From assembly GCF_000717335.1 (NCBI RefSeq), contig NZ_JNYZ01000015.1, positions 1 through 64,000 on the forward strand: 64,000 bases of DNA, read 5' to 3'. Origin of the DNA: Amycolatopsis jejuensis (GTDB lineage Bacteria > Actinomycetota > Actinomycetes > Mycobacteriales > Pseudonocardiaceae). Below the pieces are notes generated by a model. The model ran no database searches, had not been told where the DNA came from, and saw only the letters and a list, made by a program, of their open reading frames with translations. Of the stretch, positions 8,145 to 16,914 are shown piece by piece. Position 1 is the stretch's first letter, and every line of letters begins with the position of its first letter. Made by a program: the position numbers and the translations under genes.

Positions 8145-8884
8145 TGCGCACCGTCCTTCCCCGGGGCGTCCCCGGACCGGGCACCGCACGTGGCCGCCAC
8201 GCCCAGCGTCGACACGAGCTGGAGATGTTCGGTCATGGCCGCTCGCGCTTCCGCCGCCGCACCGCGGGAAATCGCCTCGAAGACCTGCCAATGACCGGAC
8301 AACGATCGCCGCCGCCCCTCCGCCGTGCGATGGGACGCCTCCCGCGCCTCGGCGATCCAGCCGGCCATGGTGCCGACCACCGCGCCGAGCAAGGGATTCT
8401 GCGTCGCCCCGGCGACCGCGTCGTGGAACCGGCGATCCAGCTCGGCCGATCGCTGCCAGGTCAGCTCGCCTGCCGAGGAGTCCAGCAGCTGCCGCATGCG
8501 CACCAGGTCGGCCGGCGTCGCCCGGACCGACGCCCGCGCCGCGACCTCGGGCTCGACGACCGTGCGCAGGTCGTGCATCTCGAGAAAGGTGCGGCGCTGC
8601 GGGTGCAGTGCCCCGAGAAGCTGGACCTGGGACCGGCTGACCGGGCGTACCCGCGTCCCGCGCCCTTGCCGCCGCTCCACGAGCCCCTTCAGCTCGAGCT
8701 CGTGGAAGGCCTCCCGGATCGTCGAACGGCTCAGCGACAACCGCCCGGCCAGCTCCCGCTCCGGTGGCAGCCGATCACCCGGGCCCAGTACTCCCTCGTC
8801 CAGCAGCGTCTCGATGGCAGCCGTCACGTCCTCGGGCGACGTCCCGTCCAGTCCCGGCAGCCTCGACCACACGCCGATCTCCAT
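8141..8884 (-). CDS. GntR-family regulator, FadR/FCD subfamily
   Basis: 247 residues. The winged helix at the N-terminus has DRLPPERELA and LSRSTIREAFHELELKGLVERR. The C-terminal all-helical FCD domain has the metal/effector histidine pattern (RRFHDAVAG, then EHLQLV). ATG at 8884 is preferred over GTG at 8890 because GGAGG lies five bases upstream of it. It is the first gene of the regulator-ureohydrolase-transporter operon and is divergent from the MocR gene. A TTGGT-N3-ACCAA palindrome directly upstream fits the FCD consensus, implying autoregulation. Confidence 0.88.
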   Translation of the reverse strand: MEIGVWSRLPGLDGTSPEDVTAAIETLLDEGVLGPGDRLPPERELAGRLSLSRSTIREAFHELELKGLVERRQGRGTRVRPVSRSQVQLLGALHPQRRTFLEMHDLRTVVEPEVAARASVRATPADLVRMRQLLDSSAGELTWQRSAELDRRFHDAVAGATQNPLLGAVVGTMAGWIAEAREASHRTAEGRRRSLSGHWQVFEAISRGAAAEARAAMTEHLQLVSTLGVAATCGARSGDAPGKDGAQ

Positions 8885-8896
8885 CTGCACCTCCGC

Positions 8897-8909
8897 TTGG
8901 TCCTACCAA
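8897..8909. promoter_or_regulatory. FadR-type operator palindrome upstream of the GntR/FCD gene
   Basis: TTGGT-CCT-ACCAA is a perfect 5-3-5 palindrome and matches the TNGT-N3-ACNA pattern bound by FCD-type GntR proteins. It lies 12 bases before the start codon, just above the ribosome binding site, where a bound regulator would block expression of its own operon. Confidence 0.65.
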
Positions 8910-9016
8910 TCCAGGAAGTGTCCGGTCGCGAGGCACCTCGCAGTAGGCCCAGATCCGTCCGGAACTGTGGTGCCAGTCACGCACCCCGCTCCGTCTGGTC
9001 CCCTCGAAAAGGCGCC

Positions 9017-9042
9017 TTCTGGCCCTTCCGACCGGGCCAGAA
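9017..9042. promoter_or_regulatory. Inverted repeat upstream of the MocR/TauR-like gene
   Basis: TTCTGGCCC at 9017-9025 is the exact reverse complement of GGGCCAGAA at 9034-9042, with eight bases between. It sits 50 bases before the GTG-type start of the MocR gene. It may be an operator for that regulator; a TTCTGGC half-site recurs before the aminotransferase at 10579. Alternatively it is just an RNA hairpin. Confidence 0.45.
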
Positions 9043-9091
9043 ATCGGCGACGCTGAGCTGAGCGCGCCTCCGACGGCAGCAAGGAGCAACG

Positions 9092-10552
9092 GTGCCCCAC
9101 CCGCTGATCGAACTCGACCGGTCGTCGCCGGAGCCGCTCTATCGCCAGGTGCGGCGCGCGATCGAGCACGGCATCGCGGCAGGCACGTTCGACCCGGGAC
9201 ACCGCTTGCCCAGCTCCCGGGAGCTCTCGGCCGAGCTCGGCGTCTCCCGCAACACCATCAATCTCGCGTACCAGGAGCTGGTGGCCGAGGGCTTCGTGGA
9301 AAGCCGGGAACGCAGCGGCCTCTTCGTCAATGCGGAAATGCGGTCACCGTGCCCGGCGCCGGAACAGCGAGCCCGGCCCCGCATCGACTGGAGCGACCGG
9401 GTACGCCGCTTCCCCGACGCGGGTGTGCCACACCTCGAAAAGCGCACCGACTGGCATACCTACCCCTACCCGTTCGTGGCCGGGCAGATGGACGTGAGCG
9501 CGTTCCCGGCCCGGTCCTGGACCCGCTGCCTGCGCGACGCGCTGTACCGCCCGCATCTCTTCCCGGCCCTGCAGGACAGTGTCGGGGCAGACGATCCGAT
9601 GCTGGTCGACCTGGTGTGCCGGCACCTGCTCACCGCCCGCGGCATCGAAGCCGACCCGGCCGAGGTGCTGATCACCGTCGGCTCGCAGCAGGGCCTCGAC
9701 CTGCTCGGACGCGCGCTGCTCGGACCGGAGCACCTGGTGGCGATGGAAAATCCCGGCTATCTCGACGCCCGGCACATCTTCCTGCGCACCGGCGCCGGGG
9801 TGCGCGGGCTCCCCGTCGACCAGGGCGGCCTGCTCCCGCCGGACGACCTCGCCGACATCGACCTGCTGTATCTGACGCCGAGCCACCAGCACCCGACCAA
9901 TGTCACGCTCAGCATCGGCCGCCGCCGTCGGCTGCTGGAGCTGGCCGCGGCGGCCGGCACCGTGGTCGTCGAGGACGACTACGACAGCGAGTTCCGCTAC
10001 CAGGGCAGCCCCACCCCGGCGCTCAAGGCCCTCGACGGCTCCGGCGACGTCGTCTACCTCGGCACCTTCTCGAAGTTCCTCTCCCCCGGACTACGGCTGG
10101 GATATCTGGCCGCGCCGCGGGAGCTGGTCCGGGAGCTGCGCGAGATCCGCCGTTACGTACTGCGCCACCCGCCCGGCCACCTCCAGCGCGCGATGGCGCT
10201 GCTCATCGACAGCGGGGAGTACCAGCGATCGCTGCGCCGCTATCGCACGAAGCTGATGCGCAAGTGGGAAGCGACCTGCGCGGCAGTCGCGGAACACCTG
10301 CCGTGGCCGCAGGGGCCGTACCCGCCGGGCGGGGTGAGCCTCTGGATGACTGGACCGTCCACATTGGACTGCCGTCGCCTCGCCGAACGCGCGGAACGCG
10401 ACGGCGTTCTCATCGAGGGCGGGGACCTCTTCTTCCTCGGCGGCGAGCCACCCCGCAACCACTTCCGGGTGGGCTTCGCCGCCATCCCGCCCCGGGCGAT
10501 CGAACCGGGGATCCGCCTGCTCGGCCAGGTCTGCCGGGAGCTGCTCGGCTGA
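9092..10552 (+). CDS. tauR: MocR/PdxR-type regulator, TauR-like (GntR helix-turn-helix fused to aminotransferase fold)
   Basis: 486 residues. Residues 1-75 form a GntR winged helix (HRLPSSRELSAEL, VSRNTINLAYQEL). After a linker, the remainder is a class I aminotransferase fold that binds PLP but acts as a sensor; the PLP lysine is in GTFSKFLSPG near residue 326 and VEDDYDSEF lies before it. In Rhodobacter a protein of this type, TauR, activates taurine genes. Here the very next gene is a taurine-type aminotransferase and the xsc pathway follows, so the TauR role is a good inference from context. A 9-bp inverted repeat lies upstream. Confidence 0.8.
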   Translation: MPHPLIELDRSSPEPLYRQVRRAIEHGIAAGTFDPGHRLPSSRELSAELGVSRNTINLAYQELVAEGFVESRERSGLFVNAEMRSPCPAPEQRARPRIDWSDRVRRFPDAGVPHLEKRTDWHTYPYPFVAGQMDVSAFPARSWTRCLRDALYRPHLFPALQDSVGADDPMLVDLVCRHLLTARGIEADPAEVLITVGSQQGLDLLGRALLGPEHLVAMENPGYLDARHIFLRTGAGVRGLPVDQGGLLPPDDLADIDLLYLTPSHQHPTNVTLSIGRRRRLLELAAAAGTVVVEDDYDSEFRYQGSPTPALKALDGSGDVVYLGTFSKFLSPGLRLGYLAAPRELVRELREIRRYVLRHPPGHLQRAMALLIDSGEYQRSLRRYRTKLMRKWEATCAAVAEHLPWPQGPYPPGGVSLWMTGPSTLDCRRLAERAERDGVLIEGGDLFFLGGEPPRNHFRVGFAAIPPRAIEPGIRLLGQVCRELLG

Positions 10553-10583
10553 CCGGCTGGACCCATCGGAACGCGCGTTTCTG

Positions 10584-10604
10584 GCGCTGGGCCGGGACCA
10601 GCGC
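10584..10604. repeat. GC-rich inverted repeat between tauR and the aminotransferase gene
   Basis: GCGCTGG (10584-10590) pairs perfectly with CCAGCGC (10598-10604) across seven bases. It could end tauR transcription, although no T-run follows, or form part of an operator: TTCTGGC at 10579-10585 repeats the half-site seen before tauR. Confidence 0.4.
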
Positions 10605-10652
10605 GGCTGCGAGAGTCGACGCACATCACTCGCGCCTTGAAGGAGGTTCCCG

Positions 10653-12017
10653 GTGGAGGTCACCCAGCTGCGAGCGCAGGCTCGCCGGCATCTCGGCCCG
10701 CATTTCACCCGCAAGGACACCTGGGACAGCGACTTCCCGGTCTTCGTCCGCGGCGAGGGCTGTCACCTCGTCGACACCGAAGGACGCCGCCATCTCGACG
10801 GGCTCGCCGGGCTGTTCTGCGTGAACCTCGGGCACGGGCGGGCCGACGTCGCGAAGGCCGTCGCCGGGCAGGTGGCCACCCTCGGCTACGCCAGCAACTG
10901 GGGCTCGGCGCACCCGCCCGCGATCGAGGCGGCCGCACTGATCGCCGAGCTGGCCCCCGGCGACCTCGGCACCACGTTCTTCGTCAACTCCGGGTCCGAG
11001 GCCGTCGAATCGGCAGTGAAGTTCGCCCGGCAGTACCACCGCAGCCAGGGGCAGCCGGAACGGACGAAGATCATCGCCCGCGAGATGGCCTACCACGGCA
11101 CCACGCTCGGCGCGCTGTCGGTGACCGGGCTGCCGAAGATCAAGGAGCCGTTCGGCCCGCTGCTGCCCGGCGTCCGGCACGTGCCGAACACTCTGGGACT
11201 GATCGGCGACTGCGGGCCCGCCGCGGAACTGGCCTGTGTCAAGGCGATCGAGGACGTGATCCTCGAGGAAGGCCCGGAGACGATCGCCGCGCTGTTCGCC
11301 GAGCCGGTGCAGAACGGGCGCGGCGCGCTGGTCCCGCCCGACGGGTACTGGCCGGCTTTGCGGGCGCTGTGCGACAAGTACGGCATCCTGCTGGTCTCGG
11401 ACGAGGTGATCTGCTCGTTCGGCAGGCTCGGGCACTGGTTCGGCCACGGCCTGACCGGCGTCGTCCCGGACCTGATCACCTTCGCCAAGGGTTCGACGTC
11501 GGGGTACGCACCGCTCGGCGGGCTGATCGTGCGCGAGCGGCTGGCCGCCGAGCTGTACGACTCGCCGCGCGGTGGGGTCTTCACGCACGGCGCCACCTGG
11601 GGCGGACATCCGGTGGCGACCGCCGCAGCGGTGGCGAACCTGACCGCGATGCGCGACGAAGGCGTGCTCGGCCACGTCCGGGCGGCGGCACCACGGCTCT
11701 CTGCCGCCCTGCACGCGCTGAAGGACGCACACCGCTGCGTCAAGGACGTTCGCGGGACCGGGTTCTTCTACGCGATCGAACTGACCGCCGACCATCGCAG
11801 CGGGCGCGAACTCACCGAGGCCGAGTCGCTCAAGGTCCTGCGCGAGGTCCTGCCCGAGGCGTTCCGCCGGACCGGCGTGCTCCTGCGCGGCGACGATCGC
11901 GGGGCCACGATGCTGATGATCTCGCCCCCGCTCGTGGCAGGCGAGAGCGAGCTCAGCGAGCTGCTGCACGGCATCGACGCCATGCTCACCGACGTGGAGA
12001 AGGCCGTCCAGCCCTGA
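10653..12017 (+). CDS. tpa: Class III aminotransferase, probable taurine:pyruvate aminotransferase
   Basis: 454 residues of the omega-amino-acid aminotransferase group. Seen: GLFCVNLGHGR near the N-terminus, VNSGSEAVE binding the PLP phosphate, EMAYHGTTLG, VSDEVICSFGR with the PLP-contacting aspartate and the lysine in ITFAKGSTSGYAPLGG. Expected reaction: taurine + pyruvate to sulfoacetaldehyde + alanine. The family alone allows other omega-amino acids; the taurine call rests on the neighbouring tauR-like gene and on xsc and pta, which process sulfoacetaldehyde. The GTG start at 10653 has AAGGAGG eight bases upstream. Confidence 0.8.
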   Translation: MEVTQLRAQARRHLGPHFTRKDTWDSDFPVFVRGEGCHLVDTEGRRHLDGLAGLFCVNLGHGRADVAKAVAGQVATLGYASNWGSAHPPAIEAAALIAELAPGDLGTTFFVNSGSEAVESAVKFARQYHRSQGQPERTKIIAREMAYHGTTLGALSVTGLPKIKEPFGPLLPGVRHVPNTLGLIGDCGPAAELACVKAIEDVILEEGPETIAALFAEPVQNGRGALVPPDGYWPALRALCDKYGILLVSDEVICSFGRLGHWFGHGLTGVVPDLITFAKGSTSGYAPLGGLIVRERLAAELYDSPRGGVFTHGATWGGHPVATAAAVANLTAMRDEGVLGHVRAAAPRLSAALHALKDAHRCVKDVRGTGFFYAIELTADHRSGRELTEAESLKVLREVLPEAFRRTGVLLRGDDRGATMLMISPPLVAGESELSELLHGIDAMLTDVEKAVQP

Positions 12018-12049
12018 CCGCCTGTCGGTGATCCCGGTCAGTATGGTCG

Positions 12050-12370
12050 GGCCGCTGCCAGTGATCTTGACACCACCGCTTCCGAGTGGTCGTTGCTGCC
12101 GCGCCCGGCGTGCACGGGCCCGGCGGGCGGCCGTCCGGAGAAACATCAGCGGCGTGCAATCACCGACGAGTTGCGATATGTCGCGGACAACGGCGCTCTG
12201 CCGACGGATTTCCCGCCGTGGCGGACGGTGCACGGATTCTTCACCTACCGGCCGCGTGCTGGGGTTGTTCGAGAAGATCCGCGACCGGTTGCGGGAGCAC
12301 TCCGCAGCATTCAGGCGCCCGACCCGCCAAAAGCGGACCATCACCTGGACAGGTTCAAAGACAGGCACTG
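12050..12370 (+). pseudogene. IS5-type transposase remnant
   Basis: The translation shows the N-terminal DUF4096 pattern of IS5-family transposases: SEWSLLPRP, then RRAITDELRYVADNG, then FPPWRTVHGFF and a following frame with LGLFEKIRDRLRE. The reading frame is broken at least twice and the catalytic domain is gone, so it cannot be active. It fills the space between the convergent aminotransferase and TSUP genes. No terminal inverted repeats were found by eye. Confidence 0.75.
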
Positions 12371-12390
12371 AGGCGGGGTTGGTCACCGCG

Positions 12391-13116
12391 CTACGAAACC
12401 GCGGTGACCAACCCGCACACCACCACGAGTCCGGCGACCACGTATTTGAACGCCTTCTGCGGAACGCGCGCCGACGCGGCCGTGCCGAGCTGATTGCCTG
12501 CGATTGCCGCCACGAGCAGGACCGGGAGCGCGGGCAGGAGGCCGTGGTGCGGGATTCCGCCGGTCATCGCCAGCACCGCAAGGGAAATCAGGTTCGTGGA
12601 GATGAAGTAGCACGCCAGATTCGCGATGAACGCCCGCACCGGCAGGTTCGCCGCGCTCAGCAGCGCGGCGACCGGCGGCCCGTTGAGCGACACCGAGGTG
12701 GCGAGATACCCGCTCGCCAGCCCGGTCGCAACATGCCCGGCGGAGCTGGGCCCGGTTGTACTCCGCGCCGCTGCCGGGAGGAGCAGGAGCAGCCCGAGCA
12801 GCGTGACCACGATGCCGGCGAAGATTCGCAACGTGTGCACCGGTATCGCACCGACGGTCAGCGCGCCCAGCACCGCCCCTGGTGCACTGCCGGCGACGAG
12901 CAGGCCGATCCGCCTCGGTTCGATCACCTGCCAGGACTGGCACACCACCACGATCCGCGACACGAGCGTCGCCGCGAGGTTGACCGTGACCACGAACGGC
13001 ACGTCGTACCCGAGCAGCAGCAACGCCGGTGTGGTCAGCAGCGACGCCGCAAATCCCGCTGCACCACCGATCAGCGCCGAGGTGCCCATTGCGAGTGCGG
13101 CGAAGAGCAGGTCCAT
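12391..13116 (-). CDS. TSUP/TauE-SafE family permease, probable sulfite exporter of the taurine pathway
   Basis: 241 residues with seven to eight hydrophobic segments. The family duplication is visible in GGAAGFAASLLTTPALLLLG in the first half and ATSVSLNGPPVAALLS in the second. In taurine degraders, Xsc releases sulfite, and TauE/SafE proteins encoded next to xsc are thought to export it. This gene starts directly after the pta stop codon (TAG then ATG, no gap), so it is part of the xsc-pta operon. Export of sulfite is inferred from that context. It converges on the aminotransferase gene with an IS5-type remnant between. Confidence 0.82.
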   Translation of the reverse strand: MDLLFAALAMGTSALIGGAAGFAASLLTTPALLLLGYDVPFVVTVNLAATLVSRIVVVCQSWQVIEPRRIGLLVAGSAPGAVLGALTVGAIPVHTLRIFAGIVVTLLGLLLLLPAAARSTTGPSSAGHVATGLASGYLATSVSLNGPPVAALLSAANLPVRAFIANLACYFISTNLISLAVLAMTGGIPHHGLLPALPVLLVAAIAGNQLGTAASARVPQKAFKYVVAGLVVVCGLVTAVS

Positions 13117-14124
13117 CTAACTCCCTTCGACCGACTGGACCGCGGTGAGCAGCGCGGTCGCCCGGATGTCCCCGGCACTGCATCCGCGGGACAGATCGTT
13201 CACCGGCGCAGCCAATCCTTGCAGGATCGGGCCGAACGCGCGGGCGCGGCCGAGCCGTTCGGCGATCTTGTAGCCGATGTTGCCCGCGTCGAGGTTCGGG
13301 AAGACGAGCACCGTCGCTTTGCCCGCGACCGGCGAGCCCGGCGCTTTGCGCAGCCCGGCGCTCGTTTCGACGGCGGTGTCGAACTGCATCTCGCCGTCCA
13401 CCCGGTACCCCGGGTTGCGCTCCCGCAGCAGGCTGGTCGCGCGGCGCACCCGCTCGACGCGTTCGTGAGCTGCACTGCCGAGGGTGGAGAACGACAGCAT
13501 CGCGATCACCGGCTCCTCCCCGGTCAGTGCGTGGTGGGTGCGCGCCGACGCCAGCGCGATCTCGGCCAGTTCCTCCGCCGACGGATCGGGTACCACGGCA
13601 CAGTCGGCGAACGTCAAGAACCGTTCGCCGGGAAGGGCGAGCAGGAAACAACTGCTCAGCGTCTTCTCGTCGGGGACGAGCCGAACGTACCGAAGACAGG
13701 CTCGCAGCACCTCGGCGGTCGGCCGGTTCGCGCCCGCGACGCACGCGTCGAAGGCCCGGGTGGCCACGCCGGCGACGGCGAGGTCGACCGGATCGGCCAG
13801 CGCTGCCGGAATGCGGTCGGGCGCTTTTCCGAGGCGGGTCGAGATCAGGGCACGAATCGCCGGGTCAGCAGCGAGGTCCCGGGGATCGGCCAGCACGTCG
13901 TCCGGCAGCCGGGCGCCGGTTTCCCGGCACACCCGGCGGATCGCCGCCGGATCGCCGACGAGACGGGGTTCCACGCCGTCGGATTCGCGAAGCCGGACGG
14001 CCGCCTGCACCACCCGTGGATCGTCGCCGTCGGCCAGCGCGACGACGGGCCGGTGCCCGGCCAGTGCTGCGCGCCAGCGACCGTGCAGCGGAAAGGGCTC
14101 GGCGACGGCAGGAGAAATCGGCAC
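13117..14124 (-). CDS. pta: Phosphate acetyltransferase
   Basis: 335 residues, the short catalytic form without the DRTGG/CobB N-terminal extension. Recognisable elements are [16 protein letters not shown] at the start, the conserved [11 protein letters not shown] around residue 210, VDGEMQFD and [20 protein letters not shown] near the C-terminus. It converts acetyl phosphate made by Xsc, with CoA, to acetyl-CoA and phosphate, linking taurine carbon to central metabolism. It lies 63 bases after xsc and abuts the permease gene. The xsc-pta pairing is standard in sulfonate degraders. Confidence 0.92.
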   Translation of the reverse strand: MPISPAVAEPFPLHGRWRAALAGHRPVVALADGDDPRVVQAAVRLRESDGVEPRLVGDPAAIRRVCRETGARLPDDVLADPRDLAADPAIRALISTRLGKAPDRIPAALADPVDLAVAGVATRAFDACVAGANRPTAEVLRACLRYVRLVPDEKTLSSCFLLALPGERFLTFADCAVVPDPSAEELAEIALASARTHHALTGEEPVIAMLSFSTLGSAAHERVERVRRATSLLRERNPGYRVDGEMQFDTAVETSAGLRKAPGSPVAGKATVLVFPNLDAGNIGYKIAERLGRARAFGPILQGLAAPVNDLSRGCSAGDIRATALLTAVQSVEGS

Positions 14125-14187
14125 AGGACACCGCTTTCCGGGCTCAGCGGCAGGGCGGCCCCGCGCGGAGCCGCCCTGCCGAGGTGA

Positions 14188-15960
14188 TCAGACGTAGTCG
14201 CGGTACTTCTCGAGCAGCCGCACCGGTTTGCGCAGCGCGTCGCGGCGGAACGGGTCGCCGAGCTCGCGCGAGCACATCACCTCGATGACCGTCGTACGGC
14301 CGTCGTTCATCTGCGCGTCGACCGCTTTGCGCAGCGCCGGTCCGACCTCGTCGAGCGAGTCGGCCACGATGCCCTCGGCACCCATGGCCTGTGCGATCCC
14401 GGCGAAGCTCTCGCTCTCCAGTTCGCCCGCGACGAACCTGCGGTTGTAGAAGTCGACCTGGTTCTTCTTTTCCGCGCCCCATTGGCGGTTGTGGAACACG
14501 ACCGCGGTCACCGGGATGTCGTGGCGCACCGCGGTCATGACCTCGACCATGCTCATCCCCCACGCGCCGTCACCGGCGTAGGCGATCGCGGGCCGGTCCG
14601 GCGCCGCGACCTTCGCGCCGATGATCGCCGGCAGCGCGTACCCGCAGTTGCCGAAGCTCATCGGCGCGAAGAAGCTGCGCGGCTCTTCGAACCGCAGGTA
14701 ACTGTGCGCGACGGAGTTGATGTTGCCGATGTCGGTGGACACCATCACCCGCTCCGGCAGCGCGTTTTCCAGTTCGCGGAGCACCTGGCGGGGATGCAGC
14801 CAGCTGTCGGCTTCCTTCTCGTGCTCGGCGATCATGTCGAGGCTGTACGGGTCGGTCTCGTGGATCCAGCCGCCGAGTTCCTTTTCCCACGCCGCTTTCT
14901 CGTCGCGGATCTCGCCTGCCCGCCGGTCGCGGGTCGCGTCGCAGGCGAGGGTCCGCGTGCGCAGCCGCTCGGTGAGCGCGGCGGCGGCTTCCCGCGCATC
15001 CCCGCAGATGCCGACGTCGATCTTCTTGACCAGGCCCAGCATCGTGTTGTCGGCGTCGACCTGGATGATCTTCGCGGTGGCCGGCCAGTAGTCCATTCCG
15101 TGCTGGGGAAGGGTGCCGAACGGGCCGAGCCGGGTACCGAGGGCGAGGACGACGTCGGCCTTCGCGATGAGCCGCATGGCCGCCTTCGAACCCTGGTAGC
15201 CGAGCGGGCCGCACCACTGCGGATGGCTCGCCGGGAACGAGTCGTTGTGCTGGTAGCTGTTCACCACGGGCGCGCCGAGCCGCTCGGCGAGTTCCCGGCA
15301 CTGCGCCACTCCGCCGGAGAAGACCACTCCGCCGCCCGCGACGATCACCGGGAACTCGGCGGCGGCAAGCAGCGCGGCGGCCTCATCGAGGCTGCGGGTG
15401 CCGCCGGGGCCGCGGTCGAGCCGTTGCGGTACCGGGATCTCCGTCTCGATCTCGCCGTAGAAGTGGTCGCGCGGGATGTTGAGCTGGGCCGGGCCCATCT
15501 CCGACATCGCCCGGTCGAACGCCCGCCCGGTCAGCTCCGCCATCCGGGCCGGGTTGTTCACGTGTGCCTGGTACTTGGTGAACTCCTGGAACATGGGCAG
15601 CTGGTTGGCCTCCTGGAAGCCGCCGAGGCCGATGCCCGTGGTCCCCGCCTCCGGCGTGATCATCACGACCGGGCTGTGCGCCCAGAACGCGGCAGCGATC
15701 GCGGTGACGCAGTTGCTGATGCCGGGACCGTTCTGGCCGATCACCACGCCGTGGCGGCCGCTGGCACGGGCGTAGCCGTCGGCCATGTGTGCCGCGCCCT
15801 GCTCGTGCACGACCGGGATCAGCTTGATCCCCGCGGGCGCGAAGATGTCCATGGCGTCCATGAAGGCCGAGCCCATGATGCCGAAAATCTCGGTGACCCC
15901 GTTGGCCGCCAGCGTCTCGACGAACGCCTCCGAGGGGGTCATCTTCCGCGGCTCGCTCAT
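14188..15960 (-). CDS. xsc: Sulfoacetaldehyde acetyltransferase
   Basis: 590 residues, thiamine-diphosphate enzyme. The N-terminal domain begins TPSEAFVETLAANGVTEIFG and has VVHEQGAAHMADGYAR with the catalytic glutamate. The C-terminal cofactor domain has AYAGDGAWGMSMVEVMTAVR followed by FHNRQWGAEKKNQ, the Xsc form of the GDG-N motif. The length and the stretch FMDAMDIFAPAG match Xsc rather than acetolactate synthase. It converts sulfoacetaldehyde and phosphate to acetyl phosphate and sulfite. The start at 15960 follows GGAGGGAGCAGG. It is the first gene of the xsc-pta-permease operon, divergent from an IclR regulator whose likely operator lies 26 bases upstream. Confidence 0.94.
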   Translation of the reverse strand: MSEPRKMTPSEAFVETLAANGVTEIFGIMGSAFMDAMDIFAPAGIKLIPVVHEQGAAHMADGYARASGRHGVVIGQNGPGISNCVTAIAAAFWAHSPVVMITPEAGTTGIGLGGFQEANQLPMFQEFTKYQAHVNNPARMAELTGRAFDRAMSEMGPAQLNIPRDHFYGEIETEIPVPQRLDRGPGGTRSLDEAAALLAAAEFPVIVAGGGVVFSGGVAQCRELAERLGAPVVNSYQHNDSFPASHPQWCGPLGYQGSKAAMRLIAKADVVLALGTRLGPFGTLPQHGMDYWPATAKIIQVDADNTMLGLVKKIDVGICGDAREAAAALTERLRTRTLACDATRDRRAGEIRDEKAAWEKELGGWIHETDPYSLDMIAEHEKEADSWLHPRQVLRELENALPERVMVSTDIGNINSVAHSYLRFEEPRSFFAPMSFGNCGYALPAIIGAKVAAPDRPAIAYAGDGAWGMSMVEVMTAVRHDIPVTAVVFHNRQWGAEKKNQVDFYNRRFVAGELESESFAGIAQAMGAEGIVADSLDEVGPALRKAVDAQMNDGRTTVIEVMCSRELGDPFRRDALRKPVRLLEKYRDYV

Positions 15961-15985
15961 TACCTGCTCCCTCCGTTTCACAAAA

Positions 15986-16006
15986 TTTGGAACAAATCAT
16001 TCCGAA
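15986..16006. promoter_or_regulatory. IclR-type operator palindrome upstream of xsc
   Basis: TTTGGAA (15986-15992) and TTCCGAA (16000-16006) form an inverted repeat with one mismatch across seven A/T-rich bases. The TGGAA...TTCCR symmetry resembles operators of IclR-family proteins. It lies between xsc and the divergent IclR gene. A CTGGACTGTA at 16020-16029 resembles the CTGGACTTAA repeat reported for TauR, but only once and with two mismatches. Confidence 0.55.
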
Positions 16007-16113
16007 AAGTTGCACTCGGCTGGACTGTAGGAGACTCCGGCGCGTCGCGTCAACGGGTTGTCTTCAAGACCGAGACGAGGTGTACTGTTTTCCGAGACGC
16101 GATAGGAGGCAGC

Positions 16114-16914
16114 GTGGACCATGCGGAGCTGATCCAGGAGCCGGACGGGCCGCTCTCCGGCGACACCCCGGCGCTGCGGTTGTTCGCCTTGCTCGAATTG
16201 ATCGCGGCCAGTGACCACCAAGTGTCACTGCCTGCCCTGGTCGCCGAGACCGGGCTGCCGAAGCCGACCTTGCACCGCATGCTGCAGCAGCTGGAATCGG
16301 CGGGGCTGCTGCTGCGCGAGCCCGGCGGGCGCAGCTACACGACCGGCGCCCGGCTGCACCGGCTCGCGGAACGGCTGCTGCTCAACGACTCCCGCAACGG
16401 CGGGCGGCACGTGATCCTCCGGCACCTGGTCGACGAGCTCGGCGAAAGCTGCAACATCACGACGCTTTCCCGCGGCGAGGTCGTCTACCTCGACCGCGTG
16501 GAGACCCCCGAACCACTGCGGTTCTACCTCCGCCCCGGTTCCCGCGTCCCGGTGCACTGCACCGCCACCGGCAAGCTGTTCCTCGCGCAGATGTCCGCGC
16601 AGCAGCGCCACAAGCTCATCGGGCACGCACCGCTCAAGCGCTACACCGACACCACGATCACCGATCTCGACGCGCTGGAGGTCGAGTTCGAACGGATTTC
16701 CGCGCAGGGCTACGCCGTCGACGACGAGGAGTACCTGCCCGGCCTGGTGTGCGTTGCCGTGACCGTGCCCCGCGCGGACGGAAGCCCGCCGGTGCTCGCA
16801 GTCGCGGTGCAGGCACCGGTGATGCGGCTGTCTCTCGACGACGTCACCACCACGCTGCCCGCACTTCGCAGTGCCGCCGAGGCAATCGGCCGCCACGGAG
16901 AGGAACAGCCGTGA
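16114..16914 (+). CDS. IclR-family transcriptional regulator
   Basis: 266 residues. The N-terminal winged helix covers ALRLFALLELI through LPKPTLHRMLQQLESAGLL. The effector domain has the usual LHRLAERLLL linker helix, RVPVHCTATGKLFLA and the GYAVDDEEYLPGLVCVAVTV segment. GTG at 16114 is chosen because AGGAGG lies five bases upstream. It is divergent from xsc and probably controls it through the palindrome at 15986. Its stop overlaps the start of the AAA+ gene that follows (GTGA), so regulator and ATPase are made together. Confidence 0.88.
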   Translation: MDHAELIQEPDGPLSGDTPALRLFALLELIAASDHQVSLPALVAETGLPKPTLHRMLQQLESAGLLLREPGGRSYTTGARLHRLAERLLLNDSRNGGRHVILRHLVDELGESCNITTLSRGEVVYLDRVETPEPLRFYLRPGSRVPVHCTATGKLFLAQMSAQQRHKLIGHAPLKRYTDTTITDLDALEVEFERISAQGYAVDDEEYLPGLVCVAVTVPRADGSPPVLAVAVQAPVMRLSLDDVTTTLPALRSAAEAIGRHGEEQP

